This document shows, in pieces, positions 47,989 through 56,099 of a DNA stretch of 64,000 nucleotides. The notes below the pieces were generated by a model. It saw nothing but the letters and a program-made list of their open reading frames with translations. It was not told the origin of the DNA and did not search any database. The first letter of the stretch is position 1. Every line of letters begins with the position of its first letter. The position numbers and the translations under genes are program-made. Source of the stretch: an uncultured Oscillospiraceae bacterium (GTDB lineage Bacteria; Bacillota; Clostridia; Oscillospirales; Oscillospiraceae); the NCBI GenBank assembly GCA_934597255.1, contig CAKTQV010000004.1, forward strand, positions 62,001 through 126,000, read 5' to 3'.

Positions 47989-48958
47989 GTTCCGGACCTC
48001 CCTTTTCAAGCTTGAGGCAGCGGACGAAGTGGCCGGGGGATATTTCGGTCACGGCGGGACAGCGCGAAGCGCATTCCTCCGTCGCCAGCGGGCAGCGCGG
48101 ATGGAACTTGCACCCGTCGGGCAGGGCGGCCGGGTCGGGCATGAGCCCTTCGATGGGGCTGAGCCGGTGCACGTCCTTGTCCAGACTCGGCAGCGAGCCG
48201 AACAGGCCCTTCGTGTAGGGGTGGGCCACCTCGTTGAAGATGTGCTGGAGCGTGCCGTATTCCACGATCTCGCCGGCGTACATGATGGCTACCTTGTCGC
48301 AGGTCTCCGCTACAACGCCCAGGTCGTGCGTGATGAGGATCATGGAGGTGCCGAACCGAACCTTCAGCTCGTTCATCATCTCCAGCACCTGCGCCTGGAT
48401 GGTCACGTCCAGCGCGGTCGTCGGCTCGTCGGCCAGAAGCAGCTTCGGGTTGCAGGCCAGCGCGATGGCGATGACGACGCGCTGCTTCATGCCGCCGGAG
48501 AACTGGTGGGGGTAATCGCTCGCTCTCTCGCGGGGGATGCCGACGGTCTCGAGCATTTCGAGCGCCCGGCCCATAGCCTCCGTGCGCGAGCAGTTTCCGT
48601 GCAGATGGATGACCTCGGCGATCTGGTCGCCGACGCGCAGCACGGGGTTGAGCGCGGTCATGGGGTCCTGGAAGATCATGCTGATCTCGCCGCCGCGGAT
48701 CTTCCGCATCTGGGCCTCGGACTTTTTCATGATGTCCTCGCCCTTATAAAGGATCTCGCCGCGGACGACCTTTCCGGGCGGATCGGGCACAAGGCGCAGA
48801 ACGCCGAGCGCCGTGGTGGTTTTTCCCGCGCCGGTCTCGCCGACAAGGCCGAGCGTGTCGCCCTCGTCCAGCGTCAGGTCGATGCCGTTGACGGCCTCGA
48901 CGACGCCGTCGTCGGTCACATACTGGATAACAAGGTCTTTGATCTCAAGCAGACTCAT
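47981..48958 (-). CDS. oppD: Peptide ABC transporter ATP-binding protein (OppD/DppD type)
   Basis: A 325-residue ATPase, partner of OppF. Walker A GETGAGKTT, signature FSGGMKQRV, Walker B LLLADEPTTALD. The C-terminal extension PDPAALPDGCKFHPRCPLAT is typical of the Opp/Dpp family. It forms the ATPase heterodimer below OppB-OppC. Confidence 0.92.
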   Translation of the reverse strand: MSLLEIKDLVIQYVTDDGVVEAVNGIDLTLDEGDTLGLVGETGAGKTTTALGVLRLVPDPPGKVVRGEILYKGEDIMKKSEAQMRKIRGGEISMIFQDPMTALNPVLRVGDQIAEVIHLHGNCSRTEAMGRALEMLETVGIPRERASDYPHQFSGGMKQRVVIAIALACNPKLLLADEPTTALDVTIQAQVLEMMNELKVRFGTSMILITHDLGVVAETCDKVAIMYAGEIVEYGTLQHIFNEVAHPYTKGLFGSLPSLDKDVHRLSPIEGLMPDPAALPDGCKFHPRCPLATEECASRCPAVTEISPGHFVRCLKLEKGGPEHV

Positions 48959-48970
48959 TGCGGCGCCTCC

Positions 48971-49855
48971 TTATCGTTTCAGACGCGGGTCGAGCGCGTC
49001 GCGCAGGCCGTCGCCGAACATGTTGAAGCCGAACAGCGTCAGCATGATGGCGATGCCGGGGAAGGTGACCAGCGGATAGAAATCACGGATGTAGTCGCGC
49101 CCGTTGGCCATGATGGAGCCCCATTCCGGCGTGGGCGGCTGAACGCCGAGGCCGATGAACGAAAGGCTCGAGATCTGTAGAATGCACGCGCCGATGCGCA
49201 GCGTGGATTCGACGATGATGGGGCTGAGCGCGTTGGGGACGATGTCGTGGAAGATGATGCGCAGCTTGCCCGCGCCCATGGCCTCCGCGGCCTCGACGAA
49301 TTCGCGGTCCTTGATCGTCAGGACCTGGCTGCGGACGAGACGGGCATAGGACGGGATGGCGCCGACGGCGATGGCGAGCGAGGTGTTGAGCGTGCCGCCG
49401 CCGAGCGCCGTGGAGATGGCCACGGCCAGAAGGAAGCCGGGGATGGCCATGAGAATGTCCATGAAGGCCATGACGATCGTTTCATAGGTGCCGCCGAAAA
49501 AGCCGGCCGTCGCGCCCAGAACGCCGCCGATCACCAGCGCGATCAGAACCGCGGCGCAGGCCACGAGCAGGCTGATGCGGCCGCCGTAGATGATGCGGCT
49601 GAGCAGGTCGCGGCCGAAGTTGTCCGTGCCGAGAAGGTGCTCGGCGCTTGGAAGCTGCAGGCGGGCCGTGACGTCGATGCCGTCGTAGGGATAGGGACTG
49701 ATGAGATCGGCGAAGATGGCGGAAAAAACGATGAGGATCACGAGCACCATGCCGATCATGGCCAGCTTGTTGCGGCGCAGGCGCTTCCACACGTCGCGCC
49801 ACTGGCTGCGCTTGCGCAGGGAATCGTCCGAGACGGAAACGGAGCGTTTATTCAT
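48971..49855 (-). CDS. oppC: Peptide ABC transporter permease (OppC/DppC type)
   Basis: A 294-residue permease. An N-terminal cytoplasmic segment (residues 1-32) precedes TM1 (LAMIGMVLVILIVFSAIFADL) and five more membrane segments. The OppC_N region with HLLGTDNFGRDLLSRIIYGGR and the EAA loop EFVEAAEAMGAGKLRIIFHD are clear. It lies 2 nt from oppB. Confidence 0.93.
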   Translation of the reverse strand: MNKRSVSVSDDSLRKRSQWRDVWKRLRRNKLAMIGMVLVILIVFSAIFADLISPYPYDGIDVTARLQLPSAEHLLGTDNFGRDLLSRIIYGGRISLLVACAAVLIALVIGGVLGATAGFFGGTYETIVMAFMDILMAIPGFLLAVAISTALGGGTLNTSLAIAVGAIPSYARLVRSQVLTIKDREFVEAAEAMGAGKLRIIFHDIVPNALSPIIVESTLRIGACILQISSLSFIGLGVQPPTPEWGSIMANGRDYIRDFYPLVTFPGIAIMLTLFGFNMFGDGLRDALDPRLKR

Positions 49856-49856
49856 C

Positions 49857-50843
49857 TCAGGCCACCTCCCCTGCCGCGTTTGCCGGCGGCGTTTTCTGCT
49901 TTTTCTTCCGGCCGGCCGAATACTGCGCCATGATGCGCGGATCGACGAAGCCGTAAACGAGGTCGACCAGCAGGTTCATCAGCGAGATGGAGACCGACAG
50001 GAACAGCACGACGCCGTTGATGACGGGATAGTTCTTGCCGTTGATGGCGGTCATGAGAAGCTGGCCGGTGCCGTTGATGGCGAAGATCGCCTCGATGACG
50101 ACGGAGCCGGCGACGATGGTGCCGAGCTGCATGCCCACGACCGTGAGGACCGGGATCAGCGCGTTTTTCAGCGCGTGGCGGCGGATGACGAGCCCTTCGG
50201 ACAGGCCCTTGGCGCGGGCCGTGCGGATGTAGTCCTGACGGATGACGTCGAGCATGGACGAGCGGGTCATGCGCGTGATGGTGGCGACGGGCGACAGGCC
50301 GAGCGTGAGCACGGGGAGTATCCAGTGCTTCCACGTGAACAGGCCCGAGGCCGGCAGCCATCCGAGCTTATACGAGAAAATGATGATGGCCATCAGCCCC
50401 ATCCAGAAGCTGGGCATCGAGGCAAAAAACATGGATATCACCGTCACGCCGTAGTCCAGCGCGGAATACTGCTTCGTGGCGGATATGATGCCGAAGGGTA
50501 TGCCGACGATCACCGTTACCAGTATGCCGAGAATGCCCAGCTTGAGCGTAACGGGGAAGCGCTCGAGTATCTCCGTGGAGACGCTTCGGTTCGTCTGGTA
50601 GCTCGTGCCGAGGTCAAGCTTCGTCACGACGCCCTTTACATAGATGAAAAACTGTTCCAGAAACGGCTTGTCCAGGCCAAGCTCCGCTTCCTTCGCGTCA
50701 TACTGCTCCTGGGTGTAGTTGTTGCCGAGCAGGGAGATGACCGGGTCGCCGGGCATGAAGTGGTTGATCGCAAAGACGATGAACATCACGCCGAGCAGCA
50801 CGGGGATCATCAGCAGCACGCGCTTGAGAACGTATTTTCCCAT
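49857..50843 (-). CDS. oppB: Peptide ABC transporter permease (OppB/DppB type)
   Basis: A 328-residue permease with six membrane segments. Typical start YVLKRVLLMIPVLLGVMFIVF and the LGLDKPFLEQFFIYVKGV region. The EAA loop is DYIRTARAKGLSEGLVIRRH. First gene of the oppBCDF operon, divergent from oppA, with a GAGGTG ribosome site. Confidence 0.93.
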   Translation of the reverse strand: MGKYVLKRVLLMIPVLLGVMFIVFAINHFMPGDPVISLLGNNYTQEQYDAKEAELGLDKPFLEQFFIYVKGVVTKLDLGTSYQTNRSVSTEILERFPVTLKLGILGILVTVIVGIPFGIISATKQYSALDYGVTVISMFFASMPSFWMGLMAIIIFSYKLGWLPASGLFTWKHWILPVLTLGLSPVATITRMTRSSMLDVIRQDYIRTARAKGLSEGLVIRRHALKNALIPVLTVVGMQLGTIVAGSVVIEAIFAINGTGQLLMTAINGKNYPVINGVVLFLSVSISLMNLLVDLVYGFVDPRIMAQYSAGRKKKQKTPPANAAGEVA

Positions 50844-50908
50844 CCGTTTTCACCTCTTTCTTTTCGTCTTTTTTCATGTTGTCCCTTTGGTTGGGGATAT
50901 CCAGCCCA

Positions 50909-50938
50909 AGTGTAGCATAGAGGCAAAAACGGGCGCAA
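50909..50938 (-). promoter_or_regulatory. Promoter of the oppBCDF operon
   Basis: Minus strand TTGCGC (50933-50938), 18 nt, TACACT (50909-50914) preceded by TGC. Confidence 0.5.
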
Positions 50939-51002
50939 GAGCGCGACTATTCCATGTTTGACGAAAATCTATCAAATCGTGCGCGGTTGCATCCGGCGTT
51001 CT

Positions 51003-51029
51003 TGACTTCCGGCCAGGTTTTGTTATGGT
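51003..51029 (+). promoter_or_regulatory. Promoter of oppA
   Basis: TTGACT (51003-51008), a 15-nt spacer (short), TATGGT (51024-51029). Confidence 0.45.
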
Positions 51030-51098
51030 GGATTCGTAAACATGGCGTCAGGCCAGAGGACGAAAAATGGCGCCGGAAAAAATGATGGAGGAAACAAG

Positions 51099-52760
51099 AT
51101 GAAAAGAATCGTAACCCTTCTGCTCGCTTTGTGCATGCTGTGCATGCTCTGCGCGTGCACGGCCAAGCCCGACGCGGAAACGCAGGCCCGGATCGACGCG
51201 CTGCAGTCGCGGCTCGAGGCGGTCGAGTCCCGTCTTGACGGCGGCGCGGCGGCCGACGTGCCCGCCGACGACAAGTCCGCCGCCGGCGAAGTGGACGCGG
51301 CTGCGTCCAACTTTGTCCGCCAGACCAAGGAAGGCACGCTGACCATCGGCACCTGCAAGGAGATCGACTCGTTCGATCCCGCGCGCAGCACGTTCAGCAC
51401 CGGCATCTATCTGGTATACGACCAGCTCTTCTATCTCGACCAGGACGGCAACATCCAGGGCATGCTGGCCGAGGAGTGGGAATACCAGGATCCGACCCAT
51501 CTGTACATCAAGATCCACGAGGCGAACTTCTCCAACGGCGACCCCGTCACCGCGGAGGACTGCATCTGGTCGATGCAGCGCCTGATCCTCAACCAGAGCC
51601 GCTGGAGCACCTTCGTCGACTTTATCGACTTTGACAACTGCGAGATCATCAACGACCGCGAGTTCGTTCTGGCGCTCAAGCAGGAGTTCGGCCCCGGCAT
51701 GAACTATCTGGCCACGCGCTACACCTCCGTTCTGAACAAGGAATATGTGGAAGCTACCGGCGACGACGCGCTGTGGGATCAGCCCGTCGGCTCCGGCCCG
51801 TATGTCTGCACCTCCAACGTCTCCGGCTCGATCAGCACCTTCGAGCGCCGCGACGATTACTGGGATGCGGATAATCTTCCCGAGGCCGAGGAGATCACGG
51901 TCCGCTTCTACGCGGAATCGACCACCATGTTCATCGACTATGAAAACGGCGTGCTCGACATGGCCTTTGTCGTCGGCGAGTCCGACGCCGAGCGTCTTGT
52001 CGCCGGCGAGATCGCCGACACCGGCTATGTGATCCAGTCCGGCCTTGACGTTTACGGTCTGGCCCTGCCGGAATACGTTTCCGCGTTTGACGATCTGCGC
52101 GTGCGCGAAGCCATCTCCATGGCGGTCGACTGGAAGGCCGTCACCGAGGTCGGCCTGGGCGTGCTCGGCGGCGAGGCGGACTCCATCCTGCCGCACGGCG
52201 TCGTGTACCGCATCAGCACCGGCACCTATAACTACGATCCCGATCAGGCGAAGGCGCTTCTGGACGAGGCCGGCTTCGATTACAGCCAGGTGTTCCAGTT
52301 CGTCGTCATCAACTCCGAATCCAACACCCGCCTGGCCGAGGCTATCCAGGCCTATCTCGCGGCGGTCGGCATCCAGGTCAATGTGGACGCCTGCGACTGG
52401 ACCACGGCGGTCACGCACTTCATGAACAACGAGACCGACTTCGTCATCAACTCCATGGGCTGCACCACGCTTGACCCCGACCAGCAGTTCGACACCGTCG
52501 GCGAGTGGTCCACGAACGGCTCCGTCCGCGTGACGGATCCGGAGATGGCCGGCTATCTGACCACGGGCCGCTACAGCTCCGATCCCGCCGTCCGCGAGAA
52601 GGCCTATGCCGACGCGCAGACCTGGATGTATGAAAACATCCGTCAGGTCGCCTTTGCCGAGCCCTACTACTGCTACTGCTACCGTCCGTACATCGACGGC
52701 AGCTTCTGGTGCGCCTCGGTCGAAACGCCAAACCTGCGCTTCGTCCAGTTCGCCGGCTGA
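51099..52760 (+). CDS. oppA: Peptide-binding lipoprotein (OppA/DppA type, SBP_bac_5)
   Basis: A 553-residue binding protein. Signal peptide with lipobox MLCAC (about Cys19), then a short coiled coil (ETQARIDALQSRLEAVESRL) and a linker. The SBP_bac_5 domain follows from about residue 75 (LTIGTCKEIDSFDPARSTFS), with WEYQDPTHLYIKIHEANFSNGDPVTAEDC. It captures oligopeptides for OppBCDF, encoded divergently. The start at 51099 follows GGAGGAAAC; the frame extends upstream without signals. The coiled coil before the binding domain is an uncommon addition. Confidence 0.92.
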   Translation: MKRIVTLLLALCMLCMLCACTAKPDAETQARIDALQSRLEAVESRLDGGAAADVPADDKSAAGEVDAAASNFVRQTKEGTLTIGTCKEIDSFDPARSTFSTGIYLVYDQLFYLDQDGNIQGMLAEEWEYQDPTHLYIKIHEANFSNGDPVTAEDCIWSMQRLILNQSRWSTFVDFIDFDNCEIINDREFVLALKQEFGPGMNYLATRYTSVLNKEYVEATGDDALWDQPVGSGPYVCTSNVSGSISTFERRDDYWDADNLPEAEEITVRFYAESTTMFIDYENGVLDMAFVVGESDAERLVAGEIADTGYVIQSGLDVYGLALPEYVSAFDDLRVREAISMAVDWKAVTEVGLGVLGGEADSILPHGVVYRISTGTYNYDPDQAKALLDEAGFDYSQVFQFVVINSESNTRLAEAIQAYLAAVGIQVNVDACDWTTAVTHFMNNETDFVINSMGCTTLDPDQQFDTVGEWSTNGSVRVTDPEMAGYLTTGRYSSDPAVREKAYADAQTWMYENIRQVAFAEPYYCYCYRPYIDGSFWCASVETPNLRFVQFAG

Positions 52761-52772
52761 CCGGTCTGAATA

Positions 52773-52808
52773 AAAAAGGGAGCGGGGACTTTCCCCGCTC
52801 TCTTTTTT
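52773..52808 (+). terminator. Terminator of oppA
   Basis: GAGCGGGGA / TCCCCGCTC (52780-52788 with 52792-52800) followed by TCTTTTTT; an A tract precedes it. Confidence 0.85.
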
Positions 52809-52809
52809 G

Positions 52810-52818
52810 TGGTATGAT
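52810..52818 (+). promoter_or_regulatory. Extended -10 promoter, ATG 7 nt downstream
   Basis: TGGTATGAT (TGn plus TATGAT), starting right at the end of the oppA terminator T tract. The next gene's ATG at 52826 is 7 nt past the box, with no ribosome site. Confidence 0.5.
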
Positions 52819-52825
52819 GCAGATC

Positions 52826-53548
52826 ATGAAACGATTGCTTTGTATGTTGGCCGCCCTGCTGCTTCTGGCGGGAAGCGCCGCGGCGGCGGAGGTCGGCATG
52901 GTCGTCGCCTCGGACGGCGCGATGTGCCGCGAGTGCGAGCTGGGCGATCTGGGCGCCGACGCGCTGCGCTTTTACACCGGTGCGGATATCGCGCTGTTCG
53001 CCTCGGGCGATCTCGGTGTCGGGCTGCAGCCGGGCGTTCTGGACGGGGAAAAGCTGGCGGCAAGCTTTCCGAACGACGCGCAGATCGCGCTGGCGCAGCT
53101 GGACGAGACGGCGCTGCGGCGGCTGCTGGAGCAGAGCGTGTCGCACATCACGCTGGACAAAAACGAGCGCATCGACGCGGCCGCGTCGGCCTACGCGGGG
53201 TATTTCTGCGTGTCGGGCTTTTCCTTCCGCTACGACGCCTCGGCCCCGGAGGGCGAGCGCATCTATGAGCTGGACTGGCCCGGCGGCACGGTGACGGCGG
53301 CGCTTCCGGCGCGGTATGGCGGCGGCGAGCCGGTCTGTACGATCTGGGAGGCGGCCGCGGCGTATCTGGACAGTCTGGGAACGGTACAGCCGCCGGAGGG
53401 CGGGCGCATCCGGGCGCTGGGGGCGAACGACGAGCCGATCGTCGGCGGCGTTTTCTCCAGGGGCTTCGTGCTCGTGGTCGCGGTCGTGGCGATGGTGTTC
53501 GGCGGCGCGCGGTATCGGAAAAAAATGCGGGAGAGAACGGAGAGGTAA
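52826..53548 (+). CDS. Secreted/membrane-anchored protein similar to a nucleotidase C-terminal domain
   Basis: A 240-residue protein. Signal peptide at residues 1-20 (MKRLLCMLAALLLLAGSAAA), a globular extracellular part, and a C-terminal membrane helix (GFVLVVAVVAMVFGGARY, about 212-230) with a basic tail. The core (LGDLGADALRFYTGADIALFASGDLGVGLQPG and FSFRYDASAPEGERIYEL) resembles the C-terminal domain of 5'-nucleotidases, without the metallophosphatase part. Function unknown. A promoter box lies 7 nt before the ATG. The next gene starts 1 nt after its stop. Confidence 0.7.
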   Translation: MKRLLCMLAALLLLAGSAAAAEVGMVVASDGAMCRECELGDLGADALRFYTGADIALFASGDLGVGLQPGVLDGEKLAASFPNDAQIALAQLDETALRRLLEQSVSHITLDKNERIDAAASAYAGYFCVSGFSFRYDASAPEGERIYELDWPGGTVTAALPARYGGGEPVCTIWEAAAAYLDSLGTVQPPEGGRIRALGANDEPIVGGVFSRGFVLVVAVVAMVFGGARYRKKMRERTER

Positions 53549-53549
53549 C

Positions 53550-53978
53550 ATGGAAAACGTGGGGATCATTCTGATAACGCTGGTCGTGCTGGCGATGCTG
53601 ATCGTGATATTCATATACAACTATCTCGATCGCCGGCGCTTTCATCTTGAGCGCATGTTCAAGGGGCACAAGGCGCTTCTGGACGAGTGGGTGCGCGCGT
53701 GCGAGCAGCTGCGGCCGGGCTGCGGCGGCGCGTATTTCGCGGCGAAAAAGCTGCCGGAGCAGATGGAATGCCTGCGCGCGCTGGTGCAGAGCGTGACGGA
53801 AAACAGCGAGGACAAGCTGGAGCGGCAGGAGGAGCTTCTGGACTTCTGCTATAACTTTACCAGCCTGTCCGCCGGCTACGACCGGGCGCTGGCGAGGCCG
53901 CTGATCGGAAAGGTCGGCCGGCTTCTCGGCTTCCGCCCTGTGGGCGGGCTGGATTTCTATCCGGACGTGACAGTCTGA
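53550..53978 (+). CDS. Small membrane-anchored helical protein
   Basis: A 142-residue protein. One N-terminal membrane helix (residues 4-25, VGIILITLVVLAMLIVIFIYNY) and a cytoplasmic helical domain (HLERMFKGHKALLDEWVRACEQL and SEDKLERQEELLDFCYNFTSLS). The order TM then long helices recalls LemA-type proteins but is shorter. It starts 1 nt after the preceding stop, so the two are one operon, closed by a very stable terminator. Confidence 0.65.
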   Translation: MENVGIILITLVVLAMLIVIFIYNYLDRRRFHLERMFKGHKALLDEWVRACEQLRPGCGGAYFAAKKLPEQMECLRALVQSVTENSEDKLERQEELLDFCYNFTSLSAGYDRALARPLIGKVGRLLGFRPVGGLDFYPDVTV

Positions 53979-53991
53979 TCCATGCGAAGGA

Positions 53992-54036
53992 GGACGGCGG
54001 CGCCGGGACCCTGTGTCCCGGCGCCGCCGTCCGTTT
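53992..54036 (+). terminator. Very stable hairpin terminator
   Basis: A perfect 18-bp stem from GGACGGCGG at 53992 to CGCCGTCC near 54031 with a 5-nt loop, then GTTTATGG. It probably also acts for the opposing gene. Confidence 0.75.
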
Positions 54037-54046
54037 ATGGGATTAT

Positions 54047-54754
54047 TCATGGGTCCTGCCGGCGCCCCTTCCGGTACTCCGTCGGCGAAAGGCCGGTCGA
54101 GGAGCGGAACAGGCGCGTGAAGGAATTGGCCTCCTGATAGCCGACCCGGGCGGAAATGGCCGCCACGGGAAGCTCGGTCTCCTCCAGATAGCGGCAGGCG
54201 CGCACGATGCGCCGCTCGGCGAGAAAGGCGCTGAAGGTCATGCCCGTGCGGCTGCGGAAAAGACGGCTGAAATAGGCGGGGGAGAGATAGAGATGGCTGG
54301 CCACGTCCGTGAGCGTGAGACTGTCCTCCAGATGCGTTTCGATGAAGCTTTTGGCCGCGGCGATGGGGTCCTCGCGGTGCGCCTCGGCCGGGCCGCTCCA
54401 GCGCTCGACCGCCTCCTGGATGTCGCGCGGGCGCGTGGGCTTGAGAAGATAGTCGTTGGCGCCGGCGCGCATGGCGCGCTGGATGTATTCAAAATCGTCG
54501 TGCGCCGTGAGCATCACGATGCGGAGCTCCGGCAGAATGCGGCGCAGCGAGGCGATGGCCTCGATGCCGTCCATGCCGGGCATGGTGATATCCAGAAAAA
54601 CGATGTCCGGCCGCTTTTCCTTCGCCAGCGCAAGGCCGGACAGCGCGTTGAAGGCCTGCCCCGCGTAAACGGCGCAGGGGCAGTCGCGCGCAAGGACGAA
54701 GGAGATCATTTTCCCCTCCAGCGCCTGATCGTCGATGACGATGACCTTTGCCAT
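54047..54754 (-). CDS. AraC-type response regulator (YesN-like)
   Basis: A 235-residue regulator. Receiver domain at residues 1-118, acceptor Asp in IVFLDITMPGMDG, Lys in YLLKPTRP. A C-terminal AraC double helix-turn-helix (about 135-232) has DVASHLYLSPAYFSRLFRSRTG and VGYQEANSFTRLFRSSTG. The ATG at 54754 lies 2 nt after the kinase stop. Partner of the sensor kinase 54757-55902. Its target is probably the divergent DUF401 permease at 56100. Confidence 0.9.
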   Translation of the reverse strand: MAKVIVIDDQALEGKMISFVLARDCPCAVYAGQAFNALSGLALAKEKRPDIVFLDITMPGMDGIEAIASLRRILPELRIVMLTAHDDFEYIQRAMRAGANDYLLKPTRPRDIQEAVERWSGPAEAHREDPIAAAKSFIETHLEDSLTLTDVASHLYLSPAYFSRLFRSRTGMTFSAFLAERRIVRACRYLEETELPVAAISARVGYQEANSFTRLFRSSTGLSPTEYRKGRRQDP

Positions 54755-54756
54755 GA

Positions 54757-55902
54757 TCAAAACCCCGCTTTCGCGCGTGGAATGGAAAGACTGATGGTGG
54801 TGCCCTCGCCGGGGGCGCTGTAGACCTCGTTGCGGAAATCGGGGCCGAAAAAGCTGCGCAGGCGGCTCACCACATTGGCAAAGCCGATGCCGCTCATCTC
54901 GCCGCCGACGGCGGGCTTTACGATATCGGGGTCAAAGCCGGCGCCGTTGTCCGTGACGGACAGGACGACGCAGCCGTCGCCGGTGTGGGCCGTGAGCGTC
55001 ACAAGACCGCCCTGCGGCAGCGGCTCAAGGCCGTGGGCAATGGCGTTTTCGATCATCGGCTGCACCGTGAAGGCCGGCAGCAGGAACTGCTCCGTGCCCG
55101 GCTCAAGCTCCTCGCGGTATTCGATGGGGCTGCGCCCGGTGAACTGCTTGAGACGGACGTATTCCCGCACGGTCTGAAGCTCGTCCTCAAGCGTTACGAG
55201 GCCGGTGTTCTGCTTCATGGCGCGGCGCAGGATGGCGGCGAGGGCGTAAATGGCCTCGGGCGACTGCTCGGCCCCTTCAAGCAGCGCGAGCTGGCTGATG
55301 GAGTTGAGCGTGTTGAACAGAAAATGGGGGCTGATCTGGCTTTGCAGCGCCTGAAATTCCGCCTGCGCCTGAAGCTGCTCGGCCCGCCGCCGGCGGTAAA
55401 GCTCCGTGATATAGCTGGCGGCGATGCTGACGATGCGCATGGTGTCGCGCACGCGGGTCTGATAGATGAAGGGGAAGGTGGCCAGCTCGTCCGGCGAGAG
55501 CTGGAAATCCGGGTCCGGAAAAAGCTGCTCCGCGGCGGCCATGCTGTCGGGCGTGGAGACAAAGCCGCTGAGAACGAGCCGGCCGGGGCTCTGGCCGTCG
55601 AGAAGAATGGGCGCGCAGGCGCTCATCAGCCCGCGCCAGCAGCGGTAGATGAAAACGCCGCCGCGTGACGCGGCGCGGCGCGCGGCCTCCTCCGTGCAGG
55701 CAAGACAGCGCGCGTGCATGGCGGGATCGCGCTCGGCGGCGCGGCAGAGGATGTTCTGATATTCCGTCTCGGCCAGACGCTCTCCGGCGCAGCCGGTCAG
55801 AGACACGCGCACGCCGACGGCGTCGTAAATGTCGCTGACGAGCTTGTGCAGCACGTCGCTTGGCAGCGCCTCCGGCGCGGGAACGGATACTGACGTTTTC
55901 AT
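54757..55902 (-). CDS. PocR-domain sensor histidine kinase (LytS-like output)
   Basis: A 381-residue cytosolic sensor kinase. Residues 10-150 form a PocR-type ligand-binding domain (SDVLHKLVSDIYDAVGVRV, then a Cys-rich ARCLACTEEAARRA and FIYRCWRGLMSACAPILLD). A helical linker and the His_kinase region with ISPHFLFNTLNSISQL follow, and then HATPase_c with DNGAGFDPDI. No membrane segments, so it senses an internal small molecule; founders of the PocR domain sense short diols or hydrocarbon derivatives. Divergent from a permease that may carry the inducer. Confidence 0.88.
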   Translation of the reverse strand: MKTSVSVPAPEALPSDVLHKLVSDIYDAVGVRVSLTGCAGERLAETEYQNILCRAAERDPAMHARCLACTEEAARRAASRGGVFIYRCWRGLMSACAPILLDGQSPGRLVLSGFVSTPDSMAAAEQLFPDPDFQLSPDELATFPFIYQTRVRDTMRIVSIAASYITELYRRRRAEQLQAQAEFQALQSQISPHFLFNTLNSISQLALLEGAEQSPEAIYALAAILRRAMKQNTGLVTLEDELQTVREYVRLKQFTGRSPIEYREELEPGTEQFLLPAFTVQPMIENAIAHGLEPLPQGGLVTLTAHTGDGCVVLSVTDNGAGFDPDIVKPAVGGEMSGIGFANVVSRLRSFFGPDFRNEVYSAPGEGTTISLSIPRAKAGF

Positions 55903-55988
55903 GCAAACACCCCCGTCTGAATTTTAACACGGAATTATACAAAAATCTACTCAATTCGCGCGATTCTTTACTACCTGCCGCGCGCCGG

Positions 55989-56050
55989 TTGTGCCGCGCG
56001 CCGGGGCTGTGTTATGCTGAAAACGGCCGGAAGCTGCGGCCGGATTTTTT
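55989..56050 (+). promoter_or_regulatory. Promoter and leader hairpin of the DUF401 gene
   Basis: TTGTGC (55989-55994), 18 nt, TATGCT (56013-56018). Right after the expected start lies a hairpin CGGCCG (56024-56029) / CGGCCG (56037-56042) followed by TTTTTT (56045-56050), a possible terminator in the 5' leader. Confidence 0.45.
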
Positions 56051-56099
56051 ATGCCGTCGGACACAGCGCGCGGCTGTGCGCGGCAGGGAGAAGGAAGCC

